From assembly GCA_014281115.1 (NCBI GenBank), contig JACONQ010000023.1:1-64000 (forward strand): a DNA stretch of 64,000 bases, read 5' to 3'. Made by a program: the position numbers and the translations under genes. A model generated the notes under the pieces. It searched no databases. It was not told the origin of the DNA and saw nothing but the letters and a program-made list of their open reading frames with translations. Of this stretch, positions 45,465 through 58,422 are shown one piece after another (position 1 is the stretch's first letter; each line of letters starts with the position of its first letter). The DNA is from Laburnicola sp. R22_1 (Eukaryota; Ascomycota; Dothideomycetes; Pleosporales; Didymosphaeriaceae).

Positions 45465-48166
45465 CACATTATAAGGGCGGTACACAGCCTTATAGGGCAA
45501 ACCTCTTAGGGACAGCTAGTATAGTTAAAAGAGATAACTAAATTAAGACTATACTAACATAGGGGATAAAGAAAGGACCTAAAGAGCTCTTACTTATATA
45601 GTAAGTAGTATAGGGTATAGGCCTATACTAACTATACGCTAATACTAATTAAGAAAAGTGCCTTTTATAAAGTAAAAGGCGCTATTAAGGTATAAAAGAA
45701 AAGGTAATAGTAAATAACTAGTAAAGAGGTAGGTATAAACTATTATATAACCCCCTTTTAAGGCCTAAAAATAAAAAGGAAAGTATATAAAAATAGGGTG
45801 TCTTAGCAAATTTTTAATATAACTAGTACTATTTTAAGGCTAAAGAGGACTAAAATAGAGGTAATAGGCCCCTATAGTTCTAGTAGTAGCCTTAGTTTTT
45901 AATTTAGGTGCTATTTAGTAGAAATATTAAGGAAAGTAGTTAGGATAAATTAGTGCTAGATTAGAAACTATATCTTAGTATTTAGTATTTTACTAATAGA
46001 GCGTATTCTTAGCTCCAATACTATATAATAATATAATTAGCTAAAAATTTCTAGTTAGTTTATTATACGCTAGTGTAATTATATTATATAAGGTTTTCTA
46101 GTACTATAGAAAAGTGCTTTAAAAATATATTAACCTAACTATATAGTTTTTAATTAGAGTAGAGTAGTTTCTAAAGCTATAAGGGCTGCTAGCAGTAGTA
46201 GAAATATTTAAAGGCAAGAGTACTAAAAGTTATAGGTGCCCTACGCGCATATAATAGGTAGGAAGCTACTAAATTAGTAGTAAGCTAGCTAGTTAGCGAG
46301 CTGCTAAACTAGTAGTAAGCTAGCTAGCTAGAGAGCTAAATAGCTAGAGGTAAGAGCGCTAAAAGCAATAGATGCCTATACATAGTTAGCTAGCTAGAAA
46401 ACTACTTAATTAGTAGTAAACTAGACTACTTATTTTAGTAGCTTAGGATGCCCCTAGGGTCAGAATAAATTAGATAACTAGTATATTAGAGTAAAGGCTA
46501 ATAACTAAGGGGTAGCTTCTAAATGTTAGTGTTCTAGAAGATTTTATTAGGTAGTTTACTATCTAATTTATTACTTAAGTATTCTTTCTATAGAAAGTTA
46601 GACTTAGGGTTAATTAGGTTAGTAAATTTAAGGTTATTATTAGAGAAGTTATTATAATAGGTAGGCTCTCTATCTTCTAATCTACTACTATAGTAGGTAG
46701 CATTATAATCTTTTAGGCTATTACTATAGTAAGTAATACTAAGTTTTTTTATGTTAGCAATTTAGTAGGGTAAAAGAGTGCTAACGTAGGTTATTCTAGC
46801 TAAGATAATTTAAATCTAATAGTTAATTCTACTAGTAAAAGCTATCTAATTTATAGATTAGCTTCTTTAGTAGGTTTATAGTCTCTAGGTCTAGAGTTAT
46901 AAGTAAGACCTAGATTCTACTGTATAATTTCTAGGGACTAGTTTTACTAGTAGCTTTTCTTAGTAGTAGAGATAGGGTAACTAAAAGGCAATTTATTATC
47001 TAATAGTTTTTATCTAAGAAAGGTAGCTATATAGCCTTTATATTACTATCTCTATTAAAGGCGTCTTTATAGCTTAGTTTCTAGTAAGCCTTTAAATACG
47101 TTCTAATAACTAAGATAGTAGGGCTAGAAAGCTAGATAGAGATCTTCTTAGAGATTCTTTAGTTAGCTTTTAATAAGTAAGTTATTTAGTAGGTATAATT
47201 CTACTTATTAAGTAAACTATTCTATTAGGTAGTGTTATCCTAGTAAGAAGGATTAGGTAAAGAAAAAGTCTATAGTAGGATAACGTTGCTAGTAAAGGTT
47301 AGATTCTTATTATCTTTCTAATAAAGGCAGTAGTTCTAAGTGTTAACTAGGCAGTTAGCTTGCTTAAAAACTTCCTACTAATAATAAGATTATAGTCCCA
47401 TATTTTATAAAAAAACTATATAGTAATACTATATCTATTAATATTAAGCTAGACTATAAAATAGGTATTTACTTTTACACTTCTCTTCTTTATAAAGTTC
47501 TGAAGAGGGATTAGTATCTTTAGGCGAAGAAGTTTAACTTTAAGCTATTTTTATACTACCTTTATATACCTTAAAGTAACAAAATTATAAGCACTAGCAC
47601 TAGTGTCTATTAAGGCTTATAACCTAAGAGCTAACCTTTAGAATATAATTTATACTAGTATAACTAATTAGGGGCCTCTAAATAGTTTAGGAATCTTTAT
47701 TATCTTACTGCCTATAGGCAGTAATTTTAGTTTAGCATCTATATTTTATAGTTAAAATTATAGTTTATTTAAATTAATTAGTTTAGTAGCTTCTATATAA
47801 GCTACTAGGTTAGAGTAGTCTAGTAGTATATATTTAAAGCCTTATTATCTAATAAATTACCTATCTTTAAATTAGAATAATAGGCAATACTAAGTTTATT
47901 TAAATTAAGATTATTTCCTACTTCTATAATTACTTATATAGCTGCCTTAGGAAGCGACGTAAGTGTCTGCCTTCTAGCTTTTTACTATAGCTAAAGTAGG
48001 CGTTATTCTTTATATACTATACCTTAGTCTAATTATAGAAAGTTAAAAAGGAAGAAGTAGGTCTAGAATAAAATATTTATTTTTTAGTTACTATATATAA
48101 GGGCTTTAATCTAAAGAGTAATACCTTAAAAAAAGTCTTTATATACGCCTAAAAAGGGTTTACTAT

Positions 48167-49509
48167 CTAGAAGAGAAACATCGCAGACCTTCTAGTATAT
48201 AGTATAACGCTATAATAGAAAGCTATAGGTGTGCTAAAAACACATTAAAAAAGGTAAAGCTTAACAATAGGTTAGGCTAGGGACTATTTATTAGCATATG
48301 CAAATTAGCCCTTTATACTAATAAGATAGTTAATTATAGTATACTATAGTCTATAGATACTAAAGTTAAAGTTAAAGATAATAATATAATATAGCTACTT
48401 ACGTATAAAGTATACAAAATCTGCAACTAGATATATTAAGTGTTTATCTACTCTTACACATAGAGTATATTGTTACGCAAGACCTTAAGGTTACTATCTG
48501 CTAAGGTACTAATAGCCTTCCCTTAACTAAAGAACATAATTTTTATAAGGTAGGCAATTACGCGCCTATATATATATATAAAGGATAATAATAAAAAGAT
48601 AACAATAAAAAAACAATAATAAGAATAATAATAATAAAACGAATAACACTAATTAAAATACCTAGGGTTAGTATTGCAAAAGTTAAACGCCTTTTAATAT
48701 TACTAATAGTATAGTAGTATAATATAAGTTATATAGTAAATAAATTACTATAGCTAGTTTGTCTTATTGTGTTATTAGTAAATATCTAGGTGCTTTAGGG
48801 GCTATAGATTTTAACCTATAGCTTTTTCTTTACTATTTTAGCAGTCTAGTTCTTAGCTATATTATAGATAAACTAAACTAGAGCTATTTTAAAAAGTAAT
48901 AGGCTAGATTTACTAAAGATTATTAGAAATATATAAAATATAAAACGCTACTATTTAACCTAAAAGTTCTAGAGAGTTAATATACTAACAAATCTTACTA
49001 GGGATAGGTAACAGAGATATAGCAGATATATAATTATACGCTTATACTATAGAACTTCTATAGGTAATAGATAAAGTAAAGCTAATACTAAAAGTATTAA
49101 AGTGCTATTTAGTGTTAGGAATAGGGAGCGCGCGTAATTTATTATATATTATAGTAGTAGTAGCGCGTGCGTCTAAGGGTTCTAAGTAGTTAATTATTTA
49201 GTAATATAGTAAAAGGTTAAAAGGTAGGTATAAGGTTAAAAAGTAGGTGTTAATTATCTAGTAATATAGTGGGCAGGTAGGTAGGCAGGTAGGGTGTTAT
49301 TATTATAGAGTTAGTCGTCTTAGAAGCTAGGGGAGACATTAGAAAAACTTTAACGCGCTCTAGTCCTAGGGCTTAGCGCTCGCATATAATATTATATTAT
49401 ATAACCTTATATAGGCGCTATAACGCACGAAAAACGTAGTAATTAAACGCAGTAGGGCCACTTAAAAACTAAATAAGTGGAGGCAGTTTATACTCCTACC
49501 TAGGAGGGA
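48167..49509 (-). mobile_element. Helitron-like element copy 2 (1,343 bp)
   Basis: On the minus strand it starts TCCCTCCTAGGTAGG (49509) and ends TTTCTCTTCTAG (48167). It matches copies 1 and 3 at both ends; no target duplication and no inverted ends. The flanking bases here do not strictly fit A...T. No Rep/helicase frame. A TAGTAGTAG seed lies near 49159, at the place where copy 3 has its long microsatellite. Confidence 0.55.
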
Positions 49510-49776
49510 GGGTTTATTATATTATTATTTTAGAGAGTATAGCTAGCTATAGTTATCTAGCGTTTAGTTACTAAATAGTTAATATTAGAATCTTTTATCT
49601 CTTACTAGAGTATTAACTTAAAACTTCTAGTTAACTTAAGTTATAATTTATTCTTTTAGGTCTTTATATCTAGTTTACTCTTTCTAGCTAGACTTTTAAA
49701 AGCCTATAGAAATATATAGGTATCTATTTTATTAGAGAGAAAGAGCTTATAAAAGTTCTTATATACCTATTAGAAA

Positions 49777-50106
49777 TTCTTCCCGGGGTTAATTCGTGAT
49801 GTCACGTGATTCCGGACCGGCTGTTTGACCGACCACTGTGTTATGTAATCGATAATTTCTTCGACGATATTTTTCGCTGTAATAACAACGACGACAATTA
49901 TAATAGTAACTAGCAGACTATCTATTAACTACTATTAATAATACTACCGTAAAGAAAGTTAATAATAAAATTATTGTTATTTTGTGTATATTTTATTACT
50001 ACCACTATGTGCTAGATACTAGATTTTAGTGTCTTCTATTTTACTCCTCTCTGTGTATAGTGTGGACTCGATCTTAGTTAGAATCTCTACACGACGAAGA
50101 TGTTTA
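49777..50106 (+). mobile_element. Family L copy B, internally deleted (330 bp)
   Basis: Perfect 14-bp duplication ATACCTATTAGAAA (49763-49776 and 50107-50120). Both ends match copy A (TTCTTCCCGGGG..., ...CGACGAAGATGTTTA), but about 920 bp between copy A positions of roughly 6590 and 7513 is absent. Moderately RIP-mutated. Confidence 0.8.
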
Positions 50107-50565
50107 ATACCTATTAGAAAGTAAAGAAATTATAATAAGTCTTTTTTAGAAATTTAAAAAGTAATTTAGGTCTATAATTTTTATTAAGAGTCTAATTTAT
50201 TTAATACTAATTTCGCATAGCCTCTTAAAGCGCACCTTTAAGATAGCTAAGTACAGCTTTTATAAAATTACCTTAATTTTCTATATAGTTATTACCTTAG
50301 TAATAATCTATATTTACTTAAAGATTATTACGTATATTCTCTAGTTAATCTTTAATACTAAAGCTAGATTAACCTTTTTTATAGTACTTATTAATATTAG
50401 GTAGCTTTATAGAGTGTTTTAACTTAGATATACTAGAAGTAGTAAAAGTATATCTACTCTAGGGTATATCCATCTACTTACTATTAGTGAGCTTAGTTTA
50501 TATATATTTAGGGGTCAGAGAGTAGTAAAAGTTATTATTTAGATATAGAGTAAGCACTATAAGCT

Positions 50566-50615
50566 AGGGCGCTTACTAGGGCGTATATTAGAGCGCATGT
50601 TAGGGCGCAACTAGG
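50566..50615 (+). repeat. 12-bp tandem repeat, four units
   Basis: AGGGCGCTTACT, AGGGCGTATATT, AGAGCGCATGTT, AGGGCGCAACTA. It lies about 25 bp upstream of a TATATAAGGGC motif, inside the LTR element; possibly leader or promoter repeats. Confidence 0.6.
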
Positions 50616-51888
50616 TAGGATAAACTCTACTTAGCTATATAAGGGCAGCGCGAACTAAGTAGTATATTAGGCGTTTCTAGGCTAGGGGCTTTTAATAGAA
50701 CTTAAATACAGTTTTATAGATAATAATTATTTTTAATAAAAGGGAGAGCTTTATTAGAACTAAATTAGTCTAGTCTAATAGTTGCTTAATTAGTAATATT
50801 AGGCTAGAATTAGGAACTTTCTAATACTATATATACTATATTATAAGTTAACTATATTTTAAGCATAGTAAAAGCTTATTTAACTATATTAGCGCGCTTA
50901 TATAAAGCCTAAATAATATCTTTCTATTTAGAGTTATTTTTAAACCTTATAATAGTCCTACCTACTAATTCTAATAATTCCTTTAAAAGTAGGCCTTAAG
51001 AAAAGCAATATTAGGCCTAAAACTTATAGGTAGTAAGTAATTATTTAATTTCTAAGCTATTTTTAAGTAATAAGTCTAGTTTAAATTGCCTAGTAAATAG
51101 ATTAAATATCTTAGTAACTATAAGTTTAGCTTTTCCTTAGTGCGTAAGCTACTTATAGTTTACTAATAAAAATTTATTACTTAGCTTATCTACCTTAAGT
51201 ATAGTAATATATTTATTATACTAGCTATTACAAAAATTCTATTAGGGTAAACCTTTCTTAGTAGCTTAATAATATTTCTCTTCTTTATAAGACTAGGGGT
51301 AAGGCAACTAGTAATTTTAGAAGTAGCTATTAGCTATTTTATATACTTGATAGATAATAGATTACTAGTAGAGTTAAGTAAGAAAATTTTATTATAACTA
51401 TTATATAAGCTATTATTAGTAGGGTGTGTATAAACGTCCCCTACTATATTATCTATTATAGAATTGTCTAGGGGTTAAAAGAACTTAAGGAATATTCTAG
51501 AAGAAGTTTTCTAAATTAAAGAGTGGCAGTTTGTTATAGTGTAGGTAATAATAGAGTTAAGTAAAATAAGAGTGCAAAGAGGGTATAGTAAATAGACCTA
51601 GAATAGTAGGTTTTATATAGAGTGTAAGCTAGTGTATAGTTTAAGCTACAAAAATATTAGGTAAACAATAAAGCATAAAATAAAATATATAAAACTTTAA
51701 TCGCTATATTACTACTATAGCCTAACTTTAATTCCTCTAGTTCTATGCCTTATACCCTTGCTATAATAGCGCTAGAAAGTAGTTATTAGATAAGCTAGCT
51801 CTATAGAGTGTAGCGTAGGAGTTGCTATTTATTAATTATTAATTATTAATTATTTTTAGAATATTAAGACTTTTAGAGTAGTCTTTTT

Positions 51889-52372
51889 AAATAGACCTTA
51901 GCGTAGTGTAGTAACTACCTAGTATAACTAGTAATTAATAAACTAATACACTCTTACTAACTTATAGTAAGTAGAAAAGTATAGAAGTAGCCTCTTTTAA
52001 TAAATCTTAGTGTAGTATAGTAACTACCTAGTATAACTAGTAACTAATAAACTAATACACTCTTACTAACTTATAGTAGGCAAAAGAGTATTAAAGCAGC
52101 CTTTCTTAATAGACCTTAGCATAGTGTAATAACTGCCTAGCATAACTAGTAACTAATAAACTAATATATCCTTACCTTTTTATAGTAGGTAAAGAAGTTA
52201 TAATAGTAGCCTTATAAATCTTAGTGTAGTGTAATAACTACCTAGCATAACTAGTAACTAATAAACTAATACACCTTTACCTACTTATAGTAGGCAAAGA
52301 AGTTATAATAGTAGTCTTATAGACTTTAGCGTAGTATAATAACTATTTAGTATAACTAGTAACTAATAAAGT
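51889..52372 (+). repeat. 105-109 bp tandem array next to the LTR
   Basis: Four full units and one partial unit, each containing CTTAGYRTAGTRTARTAACT, CTAGTATAACTAGTAA and AATAAACTAATACAC-type blocks. The array ends about 100 bp before the right LTR (52474). Units differ by RIP-type transitions and small indels. Confidence 0.85.
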
Positions 52373-52756
52373 AAAACTTCTACTACTTTAATTGCCTATA
52401 GGTAGCATTTTAAAAAAGAAGTAGATATTATATTGCTATCTATAGCTAAATAAAAAGGTTAATCTTAGTATAATATAAGCGCAGTACATAGCCTTATAGG
52501 GTAAACCTCTTAGGAATAGCTGGTATAGTTAAAAGAGATAACTAAATTAAGACTATACTAAGATAGGGGATAAGGAAGAGACCTAAAGGACCCTTACTTA
52601 TATAGTAGGCAGTGTAGGGCATAGGCCTACACTAACTACGCACTAATACTAACTAGAAAAGACGCCTTCTATAAGGTAAAAGGCGCTATTAAAGTGTAAA
52701 AGAAAAGGTAATAGTAAATAACTAGTAGGAAGGCAGACACAAACTGTTACACACAT

Positions 52757-53572
52757 CTCTATAGATAAATCTAGAGTAGATATTTTTAGTTACTATAGAT
52801 CTTTGCACTTTATAAGCTATATTTTAATATAGTAAGTTATACTTTACAGCCTTTAAAGTAGTAATTATTATATAATTTAATAAGACAATAGGAGTGTATT
52901 ATTATTATGGCTTTTAGTAGTATTAAAAGTATATCTATAAGTATACGTAAGACTACTATAGTTTCACTATTTAGCCTTAGTAATAGATTATACTCTTACT
53001 AAAGTATATTAATATACTTATTTAAGCTTTATAGGATAGTAAGTTAAGAAGTAGTATTACTTAAAGATATTCATAGTTCTATGCAGTAGAATATTCTATT
53101 TATAGGGAGAGAGGTTAATTATAAGAGTTTTTGTAAGAACTATCTATTTGGCAATATATTATTCTCTTAAAGAACTACAGCTAGCTTAATATTCCTTTCT
53201 ATATAGTAAGACACCCTCTATACTAAGACAAATAAGGGGTACTTTAACTTTAAGCAACTTAATTTCTGCATGTATATTAATAATTACTATAGTTTTATAT
53301 ATATTTATATTATTTCCTTTACACTTAAATTATAAAGAGCTTTCTTTTTGCGTATAATAATATTCCTTTACTATAGCACTACTATTAAGCTCTTACTACT
53401 TATAATATATATAGAGGGTTCCTATCTAAACCTAAAAGTATTATAATAGCCTAGTAAGTTATTATTAGTTTTATATCTGCTATTGCGCCTAAATTTATAT
53501 AAAGTTACTATATTAATTAGTACTTTAGCTAGTACTAAACAGCTCTATATACCCTACGTAATTACTATAGTA
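52757..53572. other. Degraded sequence, nothing recognised
   Basis: Right-hand continuation of the target sequence at 45041-45464. AT-rich, stops throughout, no domain or repeat pair recognised. Confidence 0.4.
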
Positions 53573-54384
53573 TTAGAAAGAGAAACATTATAGACCTTTT
53601 AGTGTATAGTATAACGCTATAAGAGAAAGCGATAGATATACTAAAAATATATTAAAAAAGGTAAAGTAGTAAAATAGGTTAGGCTAGGCAAAAACTATTT
53701 GTTAGCATGTGTAAATTAGCCCCTTATACTAATAATAAGGTAGTTAATTATAAGATATACTAAGTACTAAAGTTAATAATAATATAATAGATAAAGATTG
53801 CCTATTTATACTATCTTTTTATTCTTATAAATATTTAATTACTAGTTAAGACTTTAAGATTCGTTTACGCTATATTTATTCCTTGTCCTAAAGACACTAT
53901 TGTTACTAAACGTGTAGTATTACGCCCCTACCTAGGAAATCTAAATAATAACAACGCAGCTAGGTATAATAGCTAGATACTACTTAATATTAACAACTAT
54001 ATAGTTTATACTAAGAATATATAAATAGCTGCTATAGAATTAGATTGCTATATTAAGAAGAATATAAATCTTAGTAAGTAGAAGTCTAGAATTAGTAGAA
54101 TAAGCCTTATAATATAGATTGCCTTATACTAGTTTAGATATAAGATGCTTATAATTATTAAAAATAAGAACTAAAAGAATATAAATATTTTTATATAGTA
54201 AAAGTCTAGGTTAGTAGCTATATACTACTACGTAGCTTATAATAGTTACTAACGTACTTTGCACTTAAGTCGATTATTCTATTAAGTTAATTACTTTGCT
54301 AAGACTCTACTAAGTTCTATACTATTCACAATAGTATAGAGTTAACACAAACTATTTTTAATAGTCTAAATAGGCTAATCTATT

Positions 54385-55800
54385 TAGAATCTACTTCTAT
54401 AGGCTGTCTATAGGTTATTTTATTATGCCTAGACTTGCTGCAGCATCTATAGCACCATTAAGCAGATTCGCCTCTATTAGCGCGCACCCTCTTCTTCGCC
54501 TTTTGCCTATTACTACGCGCTCTAAACTCCTTTAGAGTGGCTAGCCGCTAGCCCTCTTTAGCTATAAGGACTTTTTTACGGTATACTTACTTTCTTTTAT
54601 ATAATTTATATTATATAGCGGCCTTATTAGTAGCTTAAAGTTTAGTGTTGCGTTTAGTTATTAACACTAAAGAATGCCTTATTAGCTTAGCGCCTGTAAT
54701 AAGCTTTTTACCACCTTAACTATATAAGTTAGGAAACTATTTATATGCCTTTAAATTCTCTACTTAACTAGTGTTAATTGCAATCTAAATTCTATACTAT
54801 TTTATAGAGTTTATAACTTCTATATACTATTATAAATAGTATAAAGTAGAGATGTACGCAGGCAAATATTAAGCTATAATATTATAACTTCTAGGTTATA
54901 GGACACTAGGCTAGCACCTTAAAAACCTTCTTTAATATTACTTTTAGTAATTAAAGCCTTAAAAGCAGTAATAAAGTAAGGTAGGAACTTAATTTTAGTA
55001 ATATGCATAATATAGTTGCGTATTAGATTCTTAGCTTTGCGCCTACATACGCCTTCTTTAATAGCGCAAAATAACCTATATTAAGTGGCTATAACAGGTG
55101 CGACAAATATAGAAGTATATAGAAAGTAATAATATTACTTTCTTTATAGTAATCCTAAAATTTAAGTAAGTTATAACTTTTATAGCTATTAATAATAAGT
55201 AAATATACTTTACTAGTAGTACGCCTCTTTATATGCTTATTAAAGTGCTTTAGCTATTATAAACTAAGCATATTTATTGTCTAGCTATTCTTAGAAACTG
55301 CAATAACCTAATTATAAGGTAGATCTTTTTCCTTATACTAGGCAGAGAGGTAGTGCTTGCCCCTAAAGATAATAAAGAGTAGGATCTACTACCCTATTGC
55401 ATTAATGCCTTAGATAACTATTATCTACTTCCTATTACCCTACTGCACCTACTTTAGCTATTTTTAACACTTAGAGCCTATAACTACTACTCTAGTTAAT
55501 ATTATACCTATTATAAAGCTAGACTTATTAAAATTATAGGTGTCTTTATCTAGAATACTATACTTAGCCTTTATATTCTCTATAAGCTAGAACTAGCCTT
55601 ATATTATCTTAGAATTCTTCTAGAGGGCTCTCTTATAGTTATACTTTTAATTAAACTTAACTTAAAGCTTTAGCTAGCGCTTAATAAAGTTATAAGGCTA
55701 CTTTTAGCTAACTAGCTTATAGTAGTGTGTAGCTAGTAAAGAATTAGCTATATCTTTTATAGCATTAAGCTAGGACAGAAATCCTTCCGCGTTTAGGTTA
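54385..55800 (-). pseudogene. Pogo-type transposase with C-terminal zinc-knuckle remnant
   Basis: Minus strand, stops read through: NFNKSGFIIGIILTRVVVIG (first catalytic Asp now Asn), VIQGINAIGQQILLFIIFRG, KHFNKHIKRRT, LLIINSYKSYNLLKFQDY (family LLIIDGHESH, Asp changed to Asn), PLYLSHLLQPLNIGYFALLK and KKAYGRKAKNLIRN. This is a clear DDE_1 fungal pogo lineage. The tail keeps CYRCCSKSRHN, a decayed CX2CX4HX4C-like knuckle. The N-terminal side runs into short retroposon S4 at 55815. Not functional. Confidence 0.85.
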
Positions 55801-55814
55801 AGTATATACTATAT

Positions 55815-55896
55815 GTGGCGTTAAATTAACTACCTAGGGGTAGCACGACAAAGGCTTTTATCTCAAATAATATGACAAAAAAGCAGAGCCCCTAAG
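55815..55896 (-). mobile_element. Short retroposon, family S copy 4 (5'-truncated, 82 bp)
   Basis: The 3' end (GTGGCGTTAAATTAACTACC on the plus strand) is complete; the element breaks off after CAGAGCCCCT. Duplication TATACTATAT is at 55805-55814 and 55897-55906. Inserted in the pogo transposase frame. Confidence 0.75.
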
Positions 55897-56418
55897 TATA
55901 CTATATAATTACCTACTTCTCTTTTATAGTAAGTTTTATTTTATTAGGTATATAGTTATATGTAAATATTTTTCTAGTGTATTAGTTGCTAAGTGTACTT
56001 TGAAAGACGTTATAGAGGGCTATAGCGTGTTACTAAGAGAGCATTACGTCTTATTTAATAGCCTAAATTATAAGCTATATACGCGCTTTTTTAACGCTAG
56101 TAGTTTATTATATAGTTAAGGCATTGCGTTGTGCTATTACTAATAGTACATTTTAGTAGGGTCTTAGCAAAGTAATTAACTTAATAGAATAATTAACTCG
56201 AGTGCTAAGTACGTTACCTAAAGTTAAATCTCTAATTAATAGCTACTTACTTTAAAGATAGTAGTTATACTAAGTAGGTACTAGAGGTATAGAGAATATA
56301 TAAATATACAATTATACTATAGTATATTTATAGGTAATATATAAAGTAAAGCTAGTAAAGTATTAAAGTGCTATTTAGTATTAGAAGTAAGAAGCGTATA
56401 CGCAATTTATTATATATT

Positions 56419-56696
<278 letters not shown>

Positions 56697-56973
56697 GTAT
56701 ATGTGCGTGTCTATAGTAGGTTATTTAATATTTAATAATATAGTAGGTAGGCAAGAAAGTTAAAATATTATTATTATAGGGTTAGTTATCTTAGAAGCTA
56801 GGAGAAGACGTTAGAAAAACTTTAACGCGCTTTAGTCCTAGGGCCTAGCGCTTACACGTAATATTATATTATGTGGGCACTAGTAATATAATAAAAAAAT
56901 ATAGTAATTAAACGTAGTAGGGCTACTTAAAAACTAATAAGTAAAGGCAGTTTATACTTTTGCCTAGGAGGGA

Positions 56974-58407
56974 TTACTATAGTATAATTTACTTATAGTA
57001 GCTAATAGATCTATAGCCATATAGAGCCTATTTAAGGCGCTTAGAATATATAATATCTAACTCTAGAATAAAGTATATATTACTAGCTTAGTATATCTAA
57101 AGGTAGCAATAATGCCTAACTTATAAGGTTGCAATGTTAAGTATTTATATTTATAGTAATTTGTTTATTTTCCTAAATTTATTAAGCTTTAGCATTAGGA
57201 TATACTATTATATTAACTAATGCTTCTACTATAGCAAATATAGAGCTTAGCCTTATTATATTTAAGCTATTTAGAAATAAAATAAGTGCTAAAAGGCTAA
57301 ATAAAAATAGGTATTATTATTTAAACGCTTCTTTTACTAAAAGCCTAAGTAGAAATATAATTATAACTAGGTCTTCTAAATAGCTTAGCAAATACCTATA
57401 ATATTTACCTCTAACTAGCTAGGTAAGTTAGAGAAAGATATTAGCTATAAACTCTATTAATATAAATTATTAAAGTAATCTCTAGCACCTTATTTAGTCT
57501 ATAAATAAAACTAAAAAAATAGTAGTTAAGAGAAAAGAAAAGAAAACTATTTAATAGCTAAAAAAGCGTAAACATAAGATATGCGTAGCTTTTTAATAGT
57601 GGCAACTATATAAATAATTAGCTTTTACAGCTTAGCTAAAGAATTAAATATACTCTTTAATTTTGTATTTTAAAGGACTTCTTTTATAGTTATATCACTT
57701 TACCTTTAATATTTTATAATTATATCCCTAAATATAAAGACAGATTCTAAATTAAGATAGTAACCCTTAGAGAAAGTAATAGATACTTTATAATTAAGTA
57801 GATCCTTATTAAAGATCTTTATTGTGTGAAGATTCTAACTAAGGTCGAGTTCGAAGTAGATCCTTATATAGCTTTAAGCTAGTTATTATCTTATAAATAG
57901 TAGAACTAAGAGTAAAAAGTTTAGTCCTTATTAAGATATCTTTATAAGAAAGTTTGTAACTAGTCTTATAATAAATAAGTAGTAGAAGGTTATTAATAGC
58001 TAAGCTTAAAAAATTACTAAGCTTTATATTAAGATTATTATTAAGAAAAATATTATTATATAATATATTGCTATAAAGTACACCCCTTAAATAAATAAAT
58101 TATATAGTATTAGAAAGTTATTTAACCTAATAAAGCTTAAAAGAAAGTAAAACCTATTTCTATCTTAAAATATACTACCTAATAGATGTCTAGCTTATAA
58201 ACTATAAGATAATAGCATTTTCTAAGGCGCTAAAATATTAAACAATATTATTATAGTTATAACTAAGACGCTAATAGACAAGCTTCTTCTATTTAAAGAA
58301 ACGTAATTTTAATAGCGTAAAGAACTTAATAATAGTATTAAAATTTATAATAATTACTATAACACCTATACTAGCTAAATCCTTAATATCTAAACAAAGT
58401 AGCTATT
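56974..58407. other. Degraded AT-rich sequence with one retroposon stub
   Basis: RIP-type composition and stops in every frame. Apart from the 44-bp family L stub at 57810-57853 no feature was recognised. Confidence 0.4.
57810..57853 (-). mobile_element. Family L copy D, 44-bp 5'-truncated stub
   Basis: Minus-strand copy of only the last 44 bases of family L (read on plus: TAAAGATCTTTATTGTGTG, then GATTCTAACTAAGGTCGAG). It is flanked by a perfect 14-bp duplication, AAGTAGATCCTTAT (57796-57809 and 57854-57867). Extreme 5' truncation with an intact duplication is the hallmark of target-primed reverse transcription. Confidence 0.85.
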
Positions 58408-58422
58408 ATATAATAGACTTTT

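Larger units (their letters stand above)
45470..52751. mobile_element. LTR retrotransposon with 278-bp LTRs, nested insertions
   Basis: LTRs at 45470-45747 and 52474-52751 have identical length and align throughout (both TATAAG... at the start, TGTAAG expected; ends TATTATA and TGTTACA). Target duplication CACAT is perfect (45465-45469 and 52752-52756). Without the Helitron-like insert (48167-49509) and family L copy B (49777-50106) it is about 5.6 kb. The internal sequence is too RIP-mutated for me to identify RT or integrase, so superfamily and strand are open. 46980-48000 and, on the minus strand, 50700-51470 look protein-like but unassigned. Confidence 0.8.
54252..56214 (-). mobile_element. 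Pogo-type transposon (1,963 bp including a short retroposon)
   Basis: TA on each side (54250-54251, 56215-56216). Inverted ends of about 60 bp: ACGTACTTTGCACTTAAGTC on the left against ACGTACTTAGCACTCGAGTT on the right, both continuing TTATTCTATTAAGTTAATTA. Different family from the Fot1-type cluster. Confidence 0.85.
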
